64,000 nucleotides of DNA from DATAXP01 sp036272935 (GTDB lineage: Bacteria; Planctomycetota; Planctomycetia; Pirellulales; PNKZ01). A model generated the notes under the pieces. That model was not told the DNA's origin. It saw only the letters and a list, made by a program, of their open reading frames with translations, and ran no database searches. Position 1 is the stretch's first letter; each line of letters begins with the position of its first letter. The stretch covers positions 3,672-67,671 of the forward strand of contig DATAXP010000059.1 of NCBI GenBank assembly GCA_036272935.1, in the 5' to 3' direction. A program made the position numbers and the translations under genes. Below, one piece after another: positions 28,232 through 36,258 of this stretch.

Positions 28232-29665
28232 CTACGCCAGCAGCTTTTGCACGACCTCGCCTTCCACGTCGGTCAGGCGGAAGTTGCGGCCCTGGAACTT
28301 GAACGTCAGCCGCTTGTGATCGAGTCCCAGCAGGTGCAGGATCGTCGCCTGTAGATCGTGCACGTGCACCTGGTCTTCGACGGCGTTGTAGCCCAGCTCG
28401 TCGGTCCCCCCAAGCGTGATGCCGCGCTTCACGCCGCCGCCGGCCAGCCACATCGAGTAGCCATCGACGTGATGGTCGCGCCCGATCAGGTCGCGCGGCT
28501 CGCCCATCGGCGTGCGGCCAAACTCTCCGCCCCAAATAACCAGAGTGTCGTCCAACAGGCCGCGCTGTTTCAGGTCGGCCACCAAGGCCGCGGCGGGTTG
28601 ATCGACCTCGCGGCAGATCTTGTCTAGCGGCTCGCCGAGGTTCGTGTCCTTGTTGCCGTGATGGTCCCAGTCGGTGTGATAAAGCTGCACGAACCGCACG
28701 CCGCGCTCGACCAGCCGACGGGCCAACAGACAGTTATTGGCGAACGAAGTTTTGCCAGGCTCGACACCGTAGGCCGCCAGTGTCGAGGCCGTCTCGCCCG
28801 AGATGTCCATCAGTTCCGGGGCGCTCGACTGCATGCGGTAGGCCATCTCGTAAGCAGCGATGCGCGTGGCAACTTCCGGATCGTCGACCGCTCGTTGATG
28901 CCGGCGGTTCAGCGCCGCGACTGTGTCGAAGAACTGCTGCTGCTCGGTAGCGTCGACGCCGGCGGGGCGGGCGAGATTCAAGATCGGCTCGGGCCCCGGC
29001 AGCAGCGGCACTCCCTGGTGCGCGGTCGGCAGGAATCCCGAGCTCCACAACACGCTGCCGCCGCGCGGCCCGCGCGGACCCGATTGCAGCACCACGAATC
29101 CCGGCAGGTCGTGCGCCTCGCTGCCGATGCCGTAGGTGATCCATGAGCCCATGCTCGGCATGCCGAACCGCGACGAGCCGGTGTTGACGAACAACTTTGC
29201 GGGGCCGTGGTTGAACACGTCGGTCTTCATGCTCCGCACAATCGCGATGTCGTCGGCCACGCTGCCCAGGTGCGGCAGCAGCTCGCTGATCTCGGCCCCC
29301 GATTGGCCGTGCCGCGAGAATTTGCGGCGCGAGCCGAGCAGCTTCGCATCCCCCTTGATGAACGCGAACCGCTTGTTCTTGGTGTATTCCTGCGGCACGA
29401 CCCGGCCGTCAAGCTCTCGCAACTTTGGTTTGTCGTCGAACAAGTCGAGCTGGCTTGGGCCGCCGGCCATGAACAGAAAGATCATGCGCTTCGCCTTGGC
29501 CGGGAAATGCGCGGGCCGCGGCGCCATCGGATCGCCGGCACGCTCGGCAGTTGCTCCCGCGGCGCCATCAGCCAACAGCGACGCCAGCGCCACCGAACCG
29601 ATGCTCAAACCGGCCTGGCCGAAGAATTGCCGACGCGTAACGTTCAGCAGCGGATCGTGCGACAT
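28232..29665 (-). CDS. DUF1501 domain-containing exported protein
   Basis: The 477-residue product has a twin-arginine-like leader (TRRQFFGQAGLSIGSVALASLL). DUF1501 landmarks: FLFMAGGPSQLDLFDDKP, IWGGEFGRTPMGEP with GRDHHVDGYSMW, and the terminal NFRLTDVEGEVVQKLLA. In this subtype the family's C-terminus refers to LLGLDHKRLTFKFQGR. Its start is 6 bp after the stop of the PSD1 gene, so they are one operon. Function unknown. Confidence 0.9.
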   Translation of the reverse strand: MSHDPLLNVTRRQFFGQAGLSIGSVALASLLADGAAGATAERAGDPMAPRPAHFPAKAKRMIFLFMAGGPSQLDLFDDKPKLRELDGRVVPQEYTKNKRFAFIKGDAKLLGSRRKFSRHGQSGAEISELLPHLGSVADDIAIVRSMKTDVFNHGPAKLFVNTGSSRFGMPSMGSWITYGIGSEAHDLPGFVVLQSGPRGPRGGSVLWSSGFLPTAHQGVPLLPGPEPILNLARPAGVDATEQQQFFDTVAALNRRHQRAVDDPEVATRIAAYEMAYRMQSSAPELMDISGETASTLAAYGVEPGKTSFANNCLLARRLVERGVRFVQLYHTDWDHHGNKDTNLGEPLDKICREVDQPAAALVADLKQRGLLDDTLVIWGGEFGRTPMGEPRDLIGRDHHVDGYSMWLAGGGVKRGITLGGTDELGYNAVEDQVHVHDLQATILHLLGLDHKRLTFKFQGRNFRLTDVEGEVVQKLLA

Positions 29666-29671
29666 GCTCGT

Positions 29672-32224
29672 TTATTCCCGTGTCACAAACTCGTCGGTAT
29701 TCATCAGCACCCGAGCCACGGCGGTCCAGGCCTTCACGTCGTCGTCGGTGCTCTGACGCTGCCTGGCTAGAAACTTCTGCAGGTCCTTCAACTCCCCATC
29801 GCCTGGCGCACGGACCAGGCACAGCCGAAACGCGTACCGCAGCCGCCCGCCATCGTCGCCTGAAGGTGCCTCGGCTAACACGCGCTTCGCCATCCCACCT
29901 GCCAGTTCCATGAAGCCGCGATCGTTGGCCAGCGTCAGGGCTTGCAGCGGCGTGTTCGAGCGTGGCCGGCGGGTGCACGTGGTTGCCGCGTCGGGAGCGT
30001 CGAACGTCGTCAGCAGGGGATACGGGCTGGTGCGCCAGAAATAGGTGTACAGCGTGCGGCGATAGCGATCCTCGCCGGTGCTCTCCTTCCAGAACTTCGC
30101 GCGCTGCGTGAAGCGGAACACGCCGTCGGGCTGCGGCGGATAAACCCCCGGACCACCGAGCGTCGGCGAGAGCAAGCCACTGGCAGCCAGCGCCGAGTCG
30201 CGAATCACCTCGGCCTCGAGCCGCAGCCGCGCTTGCCGGGCCAGCAGCTTGTTGTAGGGATCGCGGGAGCGCACGTCGGCCCGACCCTGCGAGCTTTGCC
30301 GATATGTGGCGCTGGTAACAATGAGGCGGTGGAGGGCCTTGAGACTCCAGGCAGTCGGGGGCTGGGGACTAGGGGCTGGGGACTGCCCAGCAGCATCATC
30401 CCCAACCCCCAGTTCCCAGCCCCCCGCCCCGCGAACGAAGTCCGCCGCCAGCCAGTCGAGCAGTTCAGGATGGGTCGGCCGATCTCCTTGCGTGCCGAAG
30501 TCGTTCTCGGTCGCCACGATTCCCTGGCCGAAATACTGCTGCCACACGCGGTTCACCGTCACGCGCGGCGTGAGCGGATTGGCCGGATCGACCAGCCAAC
30601 GGGCGAAATCGAGCCGCGTCGGCCGCTTCCCTTTCGCAGCCGCCAGCGGAGGCAGGACTGCCGGCACCGCAGGCTCGACTTTCGCTCCCGGTCGCAAGAA
30701 GTCGCCGCGCAGATGGACGAACGTGTCGCGCGGCTGCTTCAGTTCCTTCATCACCAGCGTGGTGGTGACGTTCGCCTTGAGCTGCTTCTGCCGCTCGAGC
30801 AGCTCGTCGAGCGACTCGACGATCACCAGCCGATCGCGATCGTGCTTCTTGAACTCCTCACCGAGCAGTTTTTTTTGCGCCGGCGTGCGCTCCTCGGCGG
30901 GCACTTTGAGCGCCGCGCGAAACGGTTCCATGACGCCCAGCGTGTCGGGGGCAGTCTTCGACTTGGCCAATTCGGCGAGCTCCGCCGCCAGGCGTTCTTC
31001 CCACTCGCGCTGCCGGATGGCGTTGTTCTCGTCGACATCGGCAATCCGTCGGCGCACATCTTCGATCTCGGCCAGCAGTGCCGGCTCTTCCTTCGATTGC
31101 TGCTCGGTGGGCACCGAGAGGGTCGGCTCATCGGCCCCGTTGAAGACCGCGAACAGTTGATAGAACTCGCGCTGCGAGACACGGTCGTACTTGTGATCGT
31201 GGCAACGGGCGCAGCCGACCGTCAGCCCCAGGAACACGCTGCCCGTGGTGCTCACGCGATCGACCACCGCCTCGACGCGGAACTGCTCTTTGTCGATTCC
31301 CCCTTCTTCGTTCTTCTGTGTGTTGCGATGGAACCCGGTGGCGATGATCTGGTCGAGAGCTGCCTTCGGGAGCATGTCGCCGGCGATCTGCTCGATCGTG
31401 AACTCGTTGAACGGCAGGTCGCGATTGAGCGCCTCAACGACCCAATCGCGATACTTCCAGATGCTGCGGCCGCTGTCGATCGTGTAGCCGTTACTGTCGG
31501 CGTAGCGGGCCAGATCGAGCCAGTGCCGTCCCCAGCGCTCACCGTAGTGCGGCGAGGCGAGCAAGCGGTCGACCAACCGCTCGTAGGCTTCGGGCGACGT
31601 GTCGTTCACAAACTCGTCGGTCTCGGCCGGCGACGGTGGCAAGCCGAGCAAGTCGAGGCTCAGCCGGCGAATGAGCGTGGCGCGATCGGCCTCCGGCGAC
31701 GGCTTGAGCTTCGCCGCACGCAGCTGCTCGAGCACAAACGCGTCGATGCCGTTGCGAATCCAAGGATCGTCGAGCGCCGGCGGTTGGATGTCGCGCCGCA
31801 GCGGTTGATATGCCCAGTGGTCGCTCCCCTTCGGCTTGCTGACGTCGGCGGCTTGTTCGTCGGCTGGTCCCTTGGCCCCTTGGTCGATCCACTGCCGGAT
31901 GATCTTCAACTCGGCAGCGGTGAGCCGGTCCCCTTCGCCTTCCGGCGGCATGGTGGAGCTATTTTCGCCCGTGGTGACGGCATCGATCAGCAAGCTCTCG
32001 CCGCTGCGGCCGGCGACGATGGCCGAGCCGCTGTTGCCCCCTTGGAGCATGCTGGCGGCGGTGTCCAGCCGCAGGTCGCCGTTCTGCTCGTCGGCGCCGT
32101 GGCAGCGGACGCAATGCTGCTGGAAGATCGGCCGGACCTGGCGCATGTAGTCGATCGTTTCGCTGGCCAGCAATGAGGCAGGCAACAAAGCGATCGCGGC
32201 GGCCAGAAAAGCAACGCGCGGCAT
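29672..32224 (-). CDS. PSCyt1/DUF1549/DUF1553 protein carrying an in-frame repeat insertion
   Basis: The 850-residue product has a signal peptide (MPRVAFLAAAIALLPASLLA). An N-terminal cytochrome-like part has CVRCHG (haem motif) and STMPPEGEGDRLTAAEL. DUF1549 follows (RLSLDLLGLPPSPAETDEF, YGERWGRHWLDLARYADSNG), then a CARCHDHKYD motif and DUF1553 (TPRVTVNRVWQQYFGQGI). Between LLDWLAADFV and WSLKALHRLIVTSATYR about 27 residues rich in Gly, Pro and Ala interrupt DUF1553; they are encoded by the GGGGCTGGGGACTA repeat at 30342-30430. The frame stays open, so the gene may still function. It is co-transcribed with DUF1501. Confidence 0.9.
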   Translation of the reverse strand: MPRVAFLAAAIALLPASLLASETIDYMRQVRPIFQQHCVRCHGADEQNGDLRLDTAASMLQGGNSGSAIVAGRSGESLLIDAVTTGENSSTMPPEGEGDRLTAAELKIIRQWIDQGAKGPADEQAADVSKPKGSDHWAYQPLRRDIQPPALDDPWIRNGIDAFVLEQLRAAKLKPSPEADRATLIRRLSLDLLGLPPSPAETDEFVNDTSPEAYERLVDRLLASPHYGERWGRHWLDLARYADSNGYTIDSGRSIWKYRDWVVEALNRDLPFNEFTIEQIAGDMLPKAALDQIIATGFHRNTQKNEEGGIDKEQFRVEAVVDRVSTTGSVFLGLTVGCARCHDHKYDRVSQREFYQLFAVFNGADEPTLSVPTEQQSKEEPALLAEIEDVRRRIADVDENNAIRQREWEERLAAELAELAKSKTAPDTLGVMEPFRAALKVPAEERTPAQKKLLGEEFKKHDRDRLVIVESLDELLERQKQLKANVTTTLVMKELKQPRDTFVHLRGDFLRPGAKVEPAVPAVLPPLAAAKGKRPTRLDFARWLVDPANPLTPRVTVNRVWQQYFGQGIVATENDFGTQGDRPTHPELLDWLAADFVRGAGGWELGVGDDAAGQSPAPSPQPPTAWSLKALHRLIVTSATYRQSSQGRADVRSRDPYNKLLARQARLRLEAEVIRDSALAASGLLSPTLGGPGVYPPQPDGVFRFTQRAKFWKESTGEDRYRRTLYTYFWRTSPYPLLTTFDAPDAATTCTRRPRSNTPLQALTLANDRGFMELAGGMAKRVLAEAPSGDDGGRLRYAFRLCLVRAPGDGELKDLQKFLARQRQSTDDDVKAWTAVARVLMNTDEFVTRE
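30342..30430. repeat. Palindromic repeat inserted in coding sequence, copy B
   Basis: GGGGCTGGGGACTAG... (30358-30381) pairs imperfectly with CCCCAACCCCCAGTTCCCAG near 30400-30420. The 24-base core is identical (reverse complement) to 18592-18615. It lies inside the DUF1553 domain of the gene on the minus strand and keeps its frame. Confidence 0.8.
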
Positions 32225-32406
32225 TCAGGTGGCTCGGCAGGAAGGCGGGCGGGGCAGAGCACAGCGAAGTCCGTTTATCTTAATGCGCTAGACACAGGCC
32301 GGCAAACTTTTGGTGACCGGATCGGCGAACCGGCATGGTGTTTGCGACCATGGTCCAGCGGGCAATCAAACGACGATAGCAAGTTCGACTTGCGGAGGTT
32401 GCGATC
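32225..32406. promoter_or_regulatory. Divergent intergenic region
   Basis: 182 bases between the PSD1 gene (minus) and the CsbD gene (plus). It should contain promoters for both; I see no convincing consensus elements. Confidence 0.35.
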
Positions 32407-32586
32407 ATGGCCGGTAAAATGGACGAAGCGAAGGGTCGTGTGAAAGAAGCCGCCGGGGCGGCAGTGGACGACGACAAGTTGCGCGCCGAAGGCAAAAAGG
32501 ATCAGGCCGTCGGTAGGGCGAAGGACGCGGTCGAGAAGGCCAAGCAGGCTGCCTCCGACGCCGCGCACGCCGTGAAGCACAAATAA
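32407..32586 (+). CDS. CsbD-family protein
   Basis: The 59-residue ORF has a GGAGGT Shine-Dalgarno ending six bases before the ATG. The hydrophilic, helical sequence carries the repeated CsbD motif: MDEAKGRVKEAAGAAVDDD and KLRAEGKKDQAVGRAKDAVEK. CsbD-like proteins are small general-stress proteins of unknown molecular role. A terminator-like hairpin follows at 32615-32665, so it is probably a monocistronic stress gene. Confidence 0.9.
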   Translation: MAGKMDEAKGRVKEAAGAAVDDDKLRAEGKKDQAVGRAKDAVEKAKQAASDAAHAVKHK

Positions 32587-32614
32587 CGACTTGGGCAAAC
32601 CATTGGTTCCAAGG

Positions 32615-32665
32615 AAGGCCTGCGCCTGGCACCCGAAAACGGACCGGCGCGGGCCTTTCGTTTTT
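32615..32665 (+). terminator. Rho-independent terminator after csbD-like gene
   Basis: AAGGCCTGCGCC (32615-32626) pairs with GGCGCGGGCCTT (32646-32657), followed by TTTCGTTTTT. It lies 28 bases after the CsbD stop and before the methyltransferase start. Confidence 0.75.
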
Positions 32666-32685
32666 GAGTTCGACGCACGATCAGC

Positions 32686-33540
32686 ATGGCCACGGCTACG
32701 AGCGAACTTTCCCGATGTTCGGAAAACGATCGAGCGCCGGCCTACGCCGACGCGCTCAAAGCCTTCCATGAAGGTTTCCGTGCCGAACTGACAGCCATCG
32801 TCGACTCGTTGCCGTTGCGCGATGGCATGCGCGTGCTCGACATGGCCTGCGGCGACGGCTTCTACGCCAGCTTGCTGGCCCCGCGGGTCGCACCGCAAGG
32901 TATGGTGATCGGCCTCGATTCGAGCTTGCCGTATCTTCGGCATAGCAGGGAAGGAAGCGGCTCGTACGTTTGCGGCACCCTGGAGCGCTTTCCGCTCGAG
33001 GCCGAATCGTTCGACTTCGTCTGGTGCGCGCAGAGCTTGTACAGCTTGTCCGAGCCAGTCGCTGCACTGCGTCGTCTGCGCGGCGCACTGCGTCCCGGCG
33101 GCACGATTGGCGTGTTGGAAAACGATTCGATCCACGAAGTGCTTTTGCCGTGGCCGAGTGAGCTGGAATTAGCCGTGCGCCAAGCCGAACGCCGCGCATT
33201 GTGCAACCAGTCGCGTCGGCCAGAGAAGTTCTACGTCGGCCGCGAACTATCGGCCGTCCTGGCCGAGGCGGGTTTCGAGCCGATGAGCCTGCGCAGCCAG
33301 GTCATCGACCGCACGACGCCTCTGGCGCCGGCGGAACACTATTTCATGCGCAACTATCTAGCTCGGCTGAGCCAGCGCGTCGGTCCGTCTCTCGACGACG
33401 AACACCTCACCGAGCTGCGGCAACTCACCGATCCGCAATCGCCCGAATACCTGCTCGATCGCAAGCACGTGACGATCTCATGGATGAACATCCTGGCGCT
33501 AGCCCGGCGGCCAGCGTTCGGCCAGCGTAGGGGCTTTTGA
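32686..33540 (+). CDS. SAM-dependent methyltransferase (class I)
   Basis: The 284-residue product has motif I RVLDMACGDGFYASLLAP, VIGLDSS (acidic ribose-binding residue), motif II-like SFDFVWCAQSLYSL and LRPGGTIGVLENDS. The fold is Methyltransf_11-like; the substrate cannot be inferred. It ends 45 bp before the small lipoprotein gene. The start follows the terminator of csbD, so it likely has its own promoter. Confidence 0.75.
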   Translation: MATATSELSRCSENDRAPAYADALKAFHEGFRAELTAIVDSLPLRDGMRVLDMACGDGFYASLLAPRVAPQGMVIGLDSSLPYLRHSREGSGSYVCGTLERFPLEAESFDFVWCAQSLYSLSEPVAALRRLRGALRPGGTIGVLENDSIHEVLLPWPSELELAVRQAERRALCNQSRRPEKFYVGRELSAVLAEAGFEPMSLRSQVIDRTTPLAPAEHYFMRNYLARLSQRVGPSLDDEHLTELRQLTDPQSPEYLLDRKHVTISWMNILALARRPAFGQRRGF

Positions 33541-33585
33541 CACGAGCGTTTGATTCCGTAAACTGGTGGGCGAAAGGAACTACCG

Positions 33586-33822
33586 ATGAATGTCTACTTA
33601 CGCATGATCGTGGCTTGCGCGCTGGTAAGCGTTGGATGTTCGTACGAGCCCACCCCCGGCGACGTGCGCTCCAGTCGCGATGTCGGCGCCGCCGAAAGCG
33701 AAACCGGTCCGGGCAACACGACTGGCATCGGCATGGGGACGGGCGGCATCGGCAGTGGTCCGACCGGCACGGGAGGCACGCAGCCGGCCGACAATCAGGC
33801 CGTCGAGAAGAATCCGGATTGA
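33586..33822 (+). CDS. Small glycine-rich lipoprotein
   Basis: A GGAACTACCG spacer precedes the ATG. The 78-residue product has a short hydrophobic leader ending in a lipobox-like VSVGC (Cys at about residue 18), so it is probably lipidated. The mature part is a flexible Gly/Thr/Ser-rich tail (GIGMGTGGIGSGPTGTGGT) ending in Asn-Pro-Asp. Such small lipoproteins are common in Planctomycetes and uncharacterised. It converges on the secreted protein gene at 33905. Confidence 0.6.
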   Translation: MNVYLRMIVACALVSVGCSYEPTPGDVRSSRDVGAAESETGPGNTTGIGMGTGGIGSGPTGTGGTQPADNQAVEKNPD

Positions 33823-33838
33823 GGCGAGGCATCGGGCG

Positions 33839-33906
33839 ACGGGCTCCGGGCTCCGGGCTACAGGAAAAACCCGAATGCCGCGCCTGTAGTCCGTAGCCTG
33901 TAGCCT
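33839..33906. repeat. Palindromic repeat, copy B of the CTACAGG/CCTGTAG element
   Basis: GGGCTACAGG pairs with CCTGTAGTCC, and the CCGGGCTCCGGGCTACAGGAAAA part matches the copy at 28154. It lies between convergent genes and runs to the stop of the minus-strand gene. Confidence 0.7.
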
Positions 33907-34702
33907 ATTTCCGTTCCGCCGGCTTCGACGAGACGCGCGCGTTGCGCATGCGCGCCAGATCGCCCTGCGCCGTCTTGAATCGCGCGACGGTCAGGCTTGC
34001 CGACTCGGGCTTGGTGATCGTCGCCCAATCAATCGCGTTGGCGACCTGTCGGATCAGCTCCGCCGAGGGGCGATCCAACTCGCGCGCCTGGTGCTCGAAG
34101 CCGATCATCATCTTGCCCGCCTCGGTGCCGTTCATCCGCGCGAAGCAGTCGGCTTGCAATGACCAGACGGCCGACGCCTCGGCGCGGCGCTCGTCGGGCA
34201 CGCCTAGCCGCTGCATCTCGTGGTTCATCTGCTCCAGTAGCTTCGCGAGACGCTCGGCCTGCTCGTCGGCGGGCAGGGCGTTACAGTCGCGATGCGAGCG
34301 CTCCCAATGTTCGACCAACTCGGCCAGTACGGCGTCGTTGTCGACGGTTTCGCGCAGTCGCCGATACATGGCGAACTTCCGCAGCCGCAGCGAGAGATAA
34401 TCGACCAGGTCCACGACGTGCTCATCGCCGCCGTCGAACAGCTTCTTGTAAAAGCCTTCCTGCACCGAGTTGAAGAACTTCAGCGTCTGACGGCGTGATG
34501 ACTCGTCACCCTGCGTGAAATCCTTGCCCGACAGATACGCGTGCATCGAGCCCCAAAAGTCTTCCATCTCCTGGATCGCGGCGGCTAGCTCGTCAGCCGT
34601 CACCGTGATGCCGAACTCGGTGGTGGTCTGCAACGGCTCGTCGGCCGCCAGACGCGCCGCACCGGCCAGCCAACAGCACACCAGCAAGCATGATCGTCGC
34701 AT
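33905..34702 (-). CDS. Secreted protein of unknown function
   Basis: The ATG at 34702 (upstream AAAGGACC) begins a short leader (MRRSCLLVCCWLAGAARLAADE), so the 265-residue form is used and not the longer frame to 35023. The rest is mostly helical and charged, with VSQ-type stretches such as FFNSVQEGFYKKLFDGGDE and YLSLRLRKFAMYRRL. I recognise no domain. It is the distal gene of the minus-strand group that includes the M48 peptidase, but a 292-bp gap with a strong palindrome separates them. Confidence 0.55.
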   Translation of the reverse strand: MRRSCLLVCCWLAGAARLAADEPLQTTTEFGITVTADELAAAIQEMEDFWGSMHAYLSGKDFTQGDESSRRQTLKFFNSVQEGFYKKLFDGGDEHVVDLVDYLSLRLRKFAMYRRLRETVDNDAVLAELVEHWERSHRDCNALPADEQAERLAKLLEQMNHEMQRLGVPDERRAEASAVWSLQADCFARMNGTEAGKMMIGFEHQARELDRPSAELIRQVANAIDWATITKPESASLTVARFKTAQGDLARMRNARVSSKPAERK

Positions 34703-34994
34703 CGAGGCGGTCCTTTGGGCTTCGGTCCGTGTGCGTGCAGCATCGGCGCGAGCTGCGCCAAGGGTGCGAAGTGTACCGATCGCTGCCGGCCGCGGCCAGA
34801 GCACCTGCGTGCTAGCAGTTGCGCAAAGTCTAGCGCCGCTCTGAAGACCGCGTGGGGCAGACATTCGTGTCTGCCGCGACAGTCGCGGCCGAAGGCAGGC
34901 AGGAATGTCTGCCCCACGCGACCAACGAGTTGGCTTGCCGTTTTCGGACAGATTCCCAGCTGCGATGAACAGCGCGGCCAGCCAGCAGCGGGAC
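34703..34994. repeat. Intergenic region with long perfect palindrome
   Basis: CGCGTGGGGCAGACATTC (34849-34866) and GAATGTCTGCCCCACGCG (34903-34920) are perfect 18-bp arms. The spacer holds a second perfect hairpin, GCCGCGAC-A-GTCGCGGC (34873-34889). The rest of the region (34703-34848 and 34921-34994) shows nothing gene-like. Confidence 0.85.
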
Positions 34995-36245
34995 TCACGG
35001 CAGCGGTGATTGCTGCGCGGCAAGCGCCTCGAGGCGCTTCAGCCGATCGTCCTGCGACGGATGCGTCTCGAAGTGTTGATGAACGCGGCGGAACACGGTC
35101 CCCGCCGGCGACGTTGATCCGGTGTCCTGGTCGCCGCGTTGCGCCTGCCGATCGTGCAGATATTGGTTGAAACGCCGCGGAAACGACAGCGCCTGGTCAG
35201 CCGTCTGCCCGGCGGCACGCACCGCCTTGAATGCGTAGGCATCGGCGTCGTATTCCTGGTCCTTCGTGAAGCTGCGCGTCGCCAGGTTGTTGAGCACGGC
35301 CACGACGTTACCCGCCGTTGCATTGGCGACCTGCGTAGCACGTGCCGAATAGGTGAGCTGCTTGGCGCAGTGCCGCAGGTCGACATGCGCGATCTCGTGT
35401 CCCAGCACGAACTGCAATTCCTCGTCGGTCTTCACGAAATCCAGCAGTCCTTGGTGCACGTAGATATAGCCGCCGGCCAACGAAAACGCGTTGATGTCGT
35501 CGGGCTTGGTTTCCAGCGCGGTGAAGGTGTACTCGATGCCGGTTCGTTTGCGCTTAGCCAAGATGGGTGCCGCCAGGCGCACTAGCCGAGTCTGAATCTT
35601 CGCGTCGATAATTGCTTTTTGATCGGCCAGCACTTGCTCGTGCAGCTTGCGTCCCCAGTCGCGCTCTTCGGCTTCGGAAAGCTCGAGCCATTTTTGTCCC
35701 ACGTTATCGCCGGCCTTGGTGACCTGCGTGGCGGCATCGAACACCCGATCGACCAGGCCGCCCGAGCTTCGCTTGTTGGCGTCGCCGTTGGGATTGCCGC
35801 GATCGCCTGAAGCGCCGCCGGTCGATCCCGCCACGTCGCCAAGCACGCTGGCCGCGTCGCCCGGCGAGGGGAGCGATCGACCGCCGGTCGCGGCGTCGGT
35901 TGCCTTGTCGCGCATGCGCCCGAGCACGTCGCTCGCCAGGTCAGCCACCGCACCGGGCAAGCTGCTCTCGCCCGCCGCACGATCGCGTACCGCGCCGATC
36001 GCCTCGGTTCCGAGTTTTTCGATCGTCGAGGCCATGCGGTCGACCGAGTCGTCAACCTTCCGCGCGCGGTCGCTGATCGGCGCGGTCGAGTCGTGGATGC
36101 CTTCGCGCACGCCTTGCGGAATCTGGTCGCGGGCAATCTCGCGCATGGCCTCGCGCGTTTGCTGGGCCTCGTAATGCACGAGCCACGCCGCGCCAAGGAG
36201 CACGACAACACCCACGAAGGCCAGGGCAACAAGCTTGTTGTTCAT
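34995..36245 (-). CDS. Membrane-anchored M48-family metallopeptidase
   Basis: The ATG at 36245 begins MNNKLVALAFVGVVVLLGAAWLV, one N-terminal membrane anchor. The frame from 36332 adds an unlikely Cys/Arg-rich leader. Residues about 30-170 are a long polar, low-complexity helical linker (VDRMASTIEKLGTEAIG...). The peptidase domain has the zinc motif FVLGHEIAHVDLRHC (HEIAH) and a downstream third-ligand segment KDQEYDADAYAF. It is therefore a plausible active zinc endopeptidase of the M48 type, facing the periplasm or cytoplasm depending on topology. It is 13 bp from the WD40 gene upstream and probably in the same operon. Confidence 0.85.
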   Translation of the reverse strand: MNNKLVALAFVGVVVLLGAAWLVHYEAQQTREAMREIARDQIPQGVREGIHDSTAPISDRARKVDDSVDRMASTIEKLGTEAIGAVRDRAAGESSLPGAVADLASDVLGRMRDKATDAATGGRSLPSPGDAASVLGDVAGSTGGASGDRGNPNGDANKRSSGGLVDRVFDAATQVTKAGDNVGQKWLELSEAEERDWGRKLHEQVLADQKAIIDAKIQTRLVRLAAPILAKRKRTGIEYTFTALETKPDDINAFSLAGGYIYVHQGLLDFVKTDEELQFVLGHEIAHVDLRHCAKQLTYSARATQVANATAGNVVAVLNNLATRSFTKDQEYDADAYAFKAVRAAGQTADQALSFPRRFNQYLHDRQAQRGDQDTGSTSPAGTVFRRVHQHFETHPSQDDRLKRLEALAAQQSPLP

Positions 36246-36258
36246 AGAATCACGCTCT

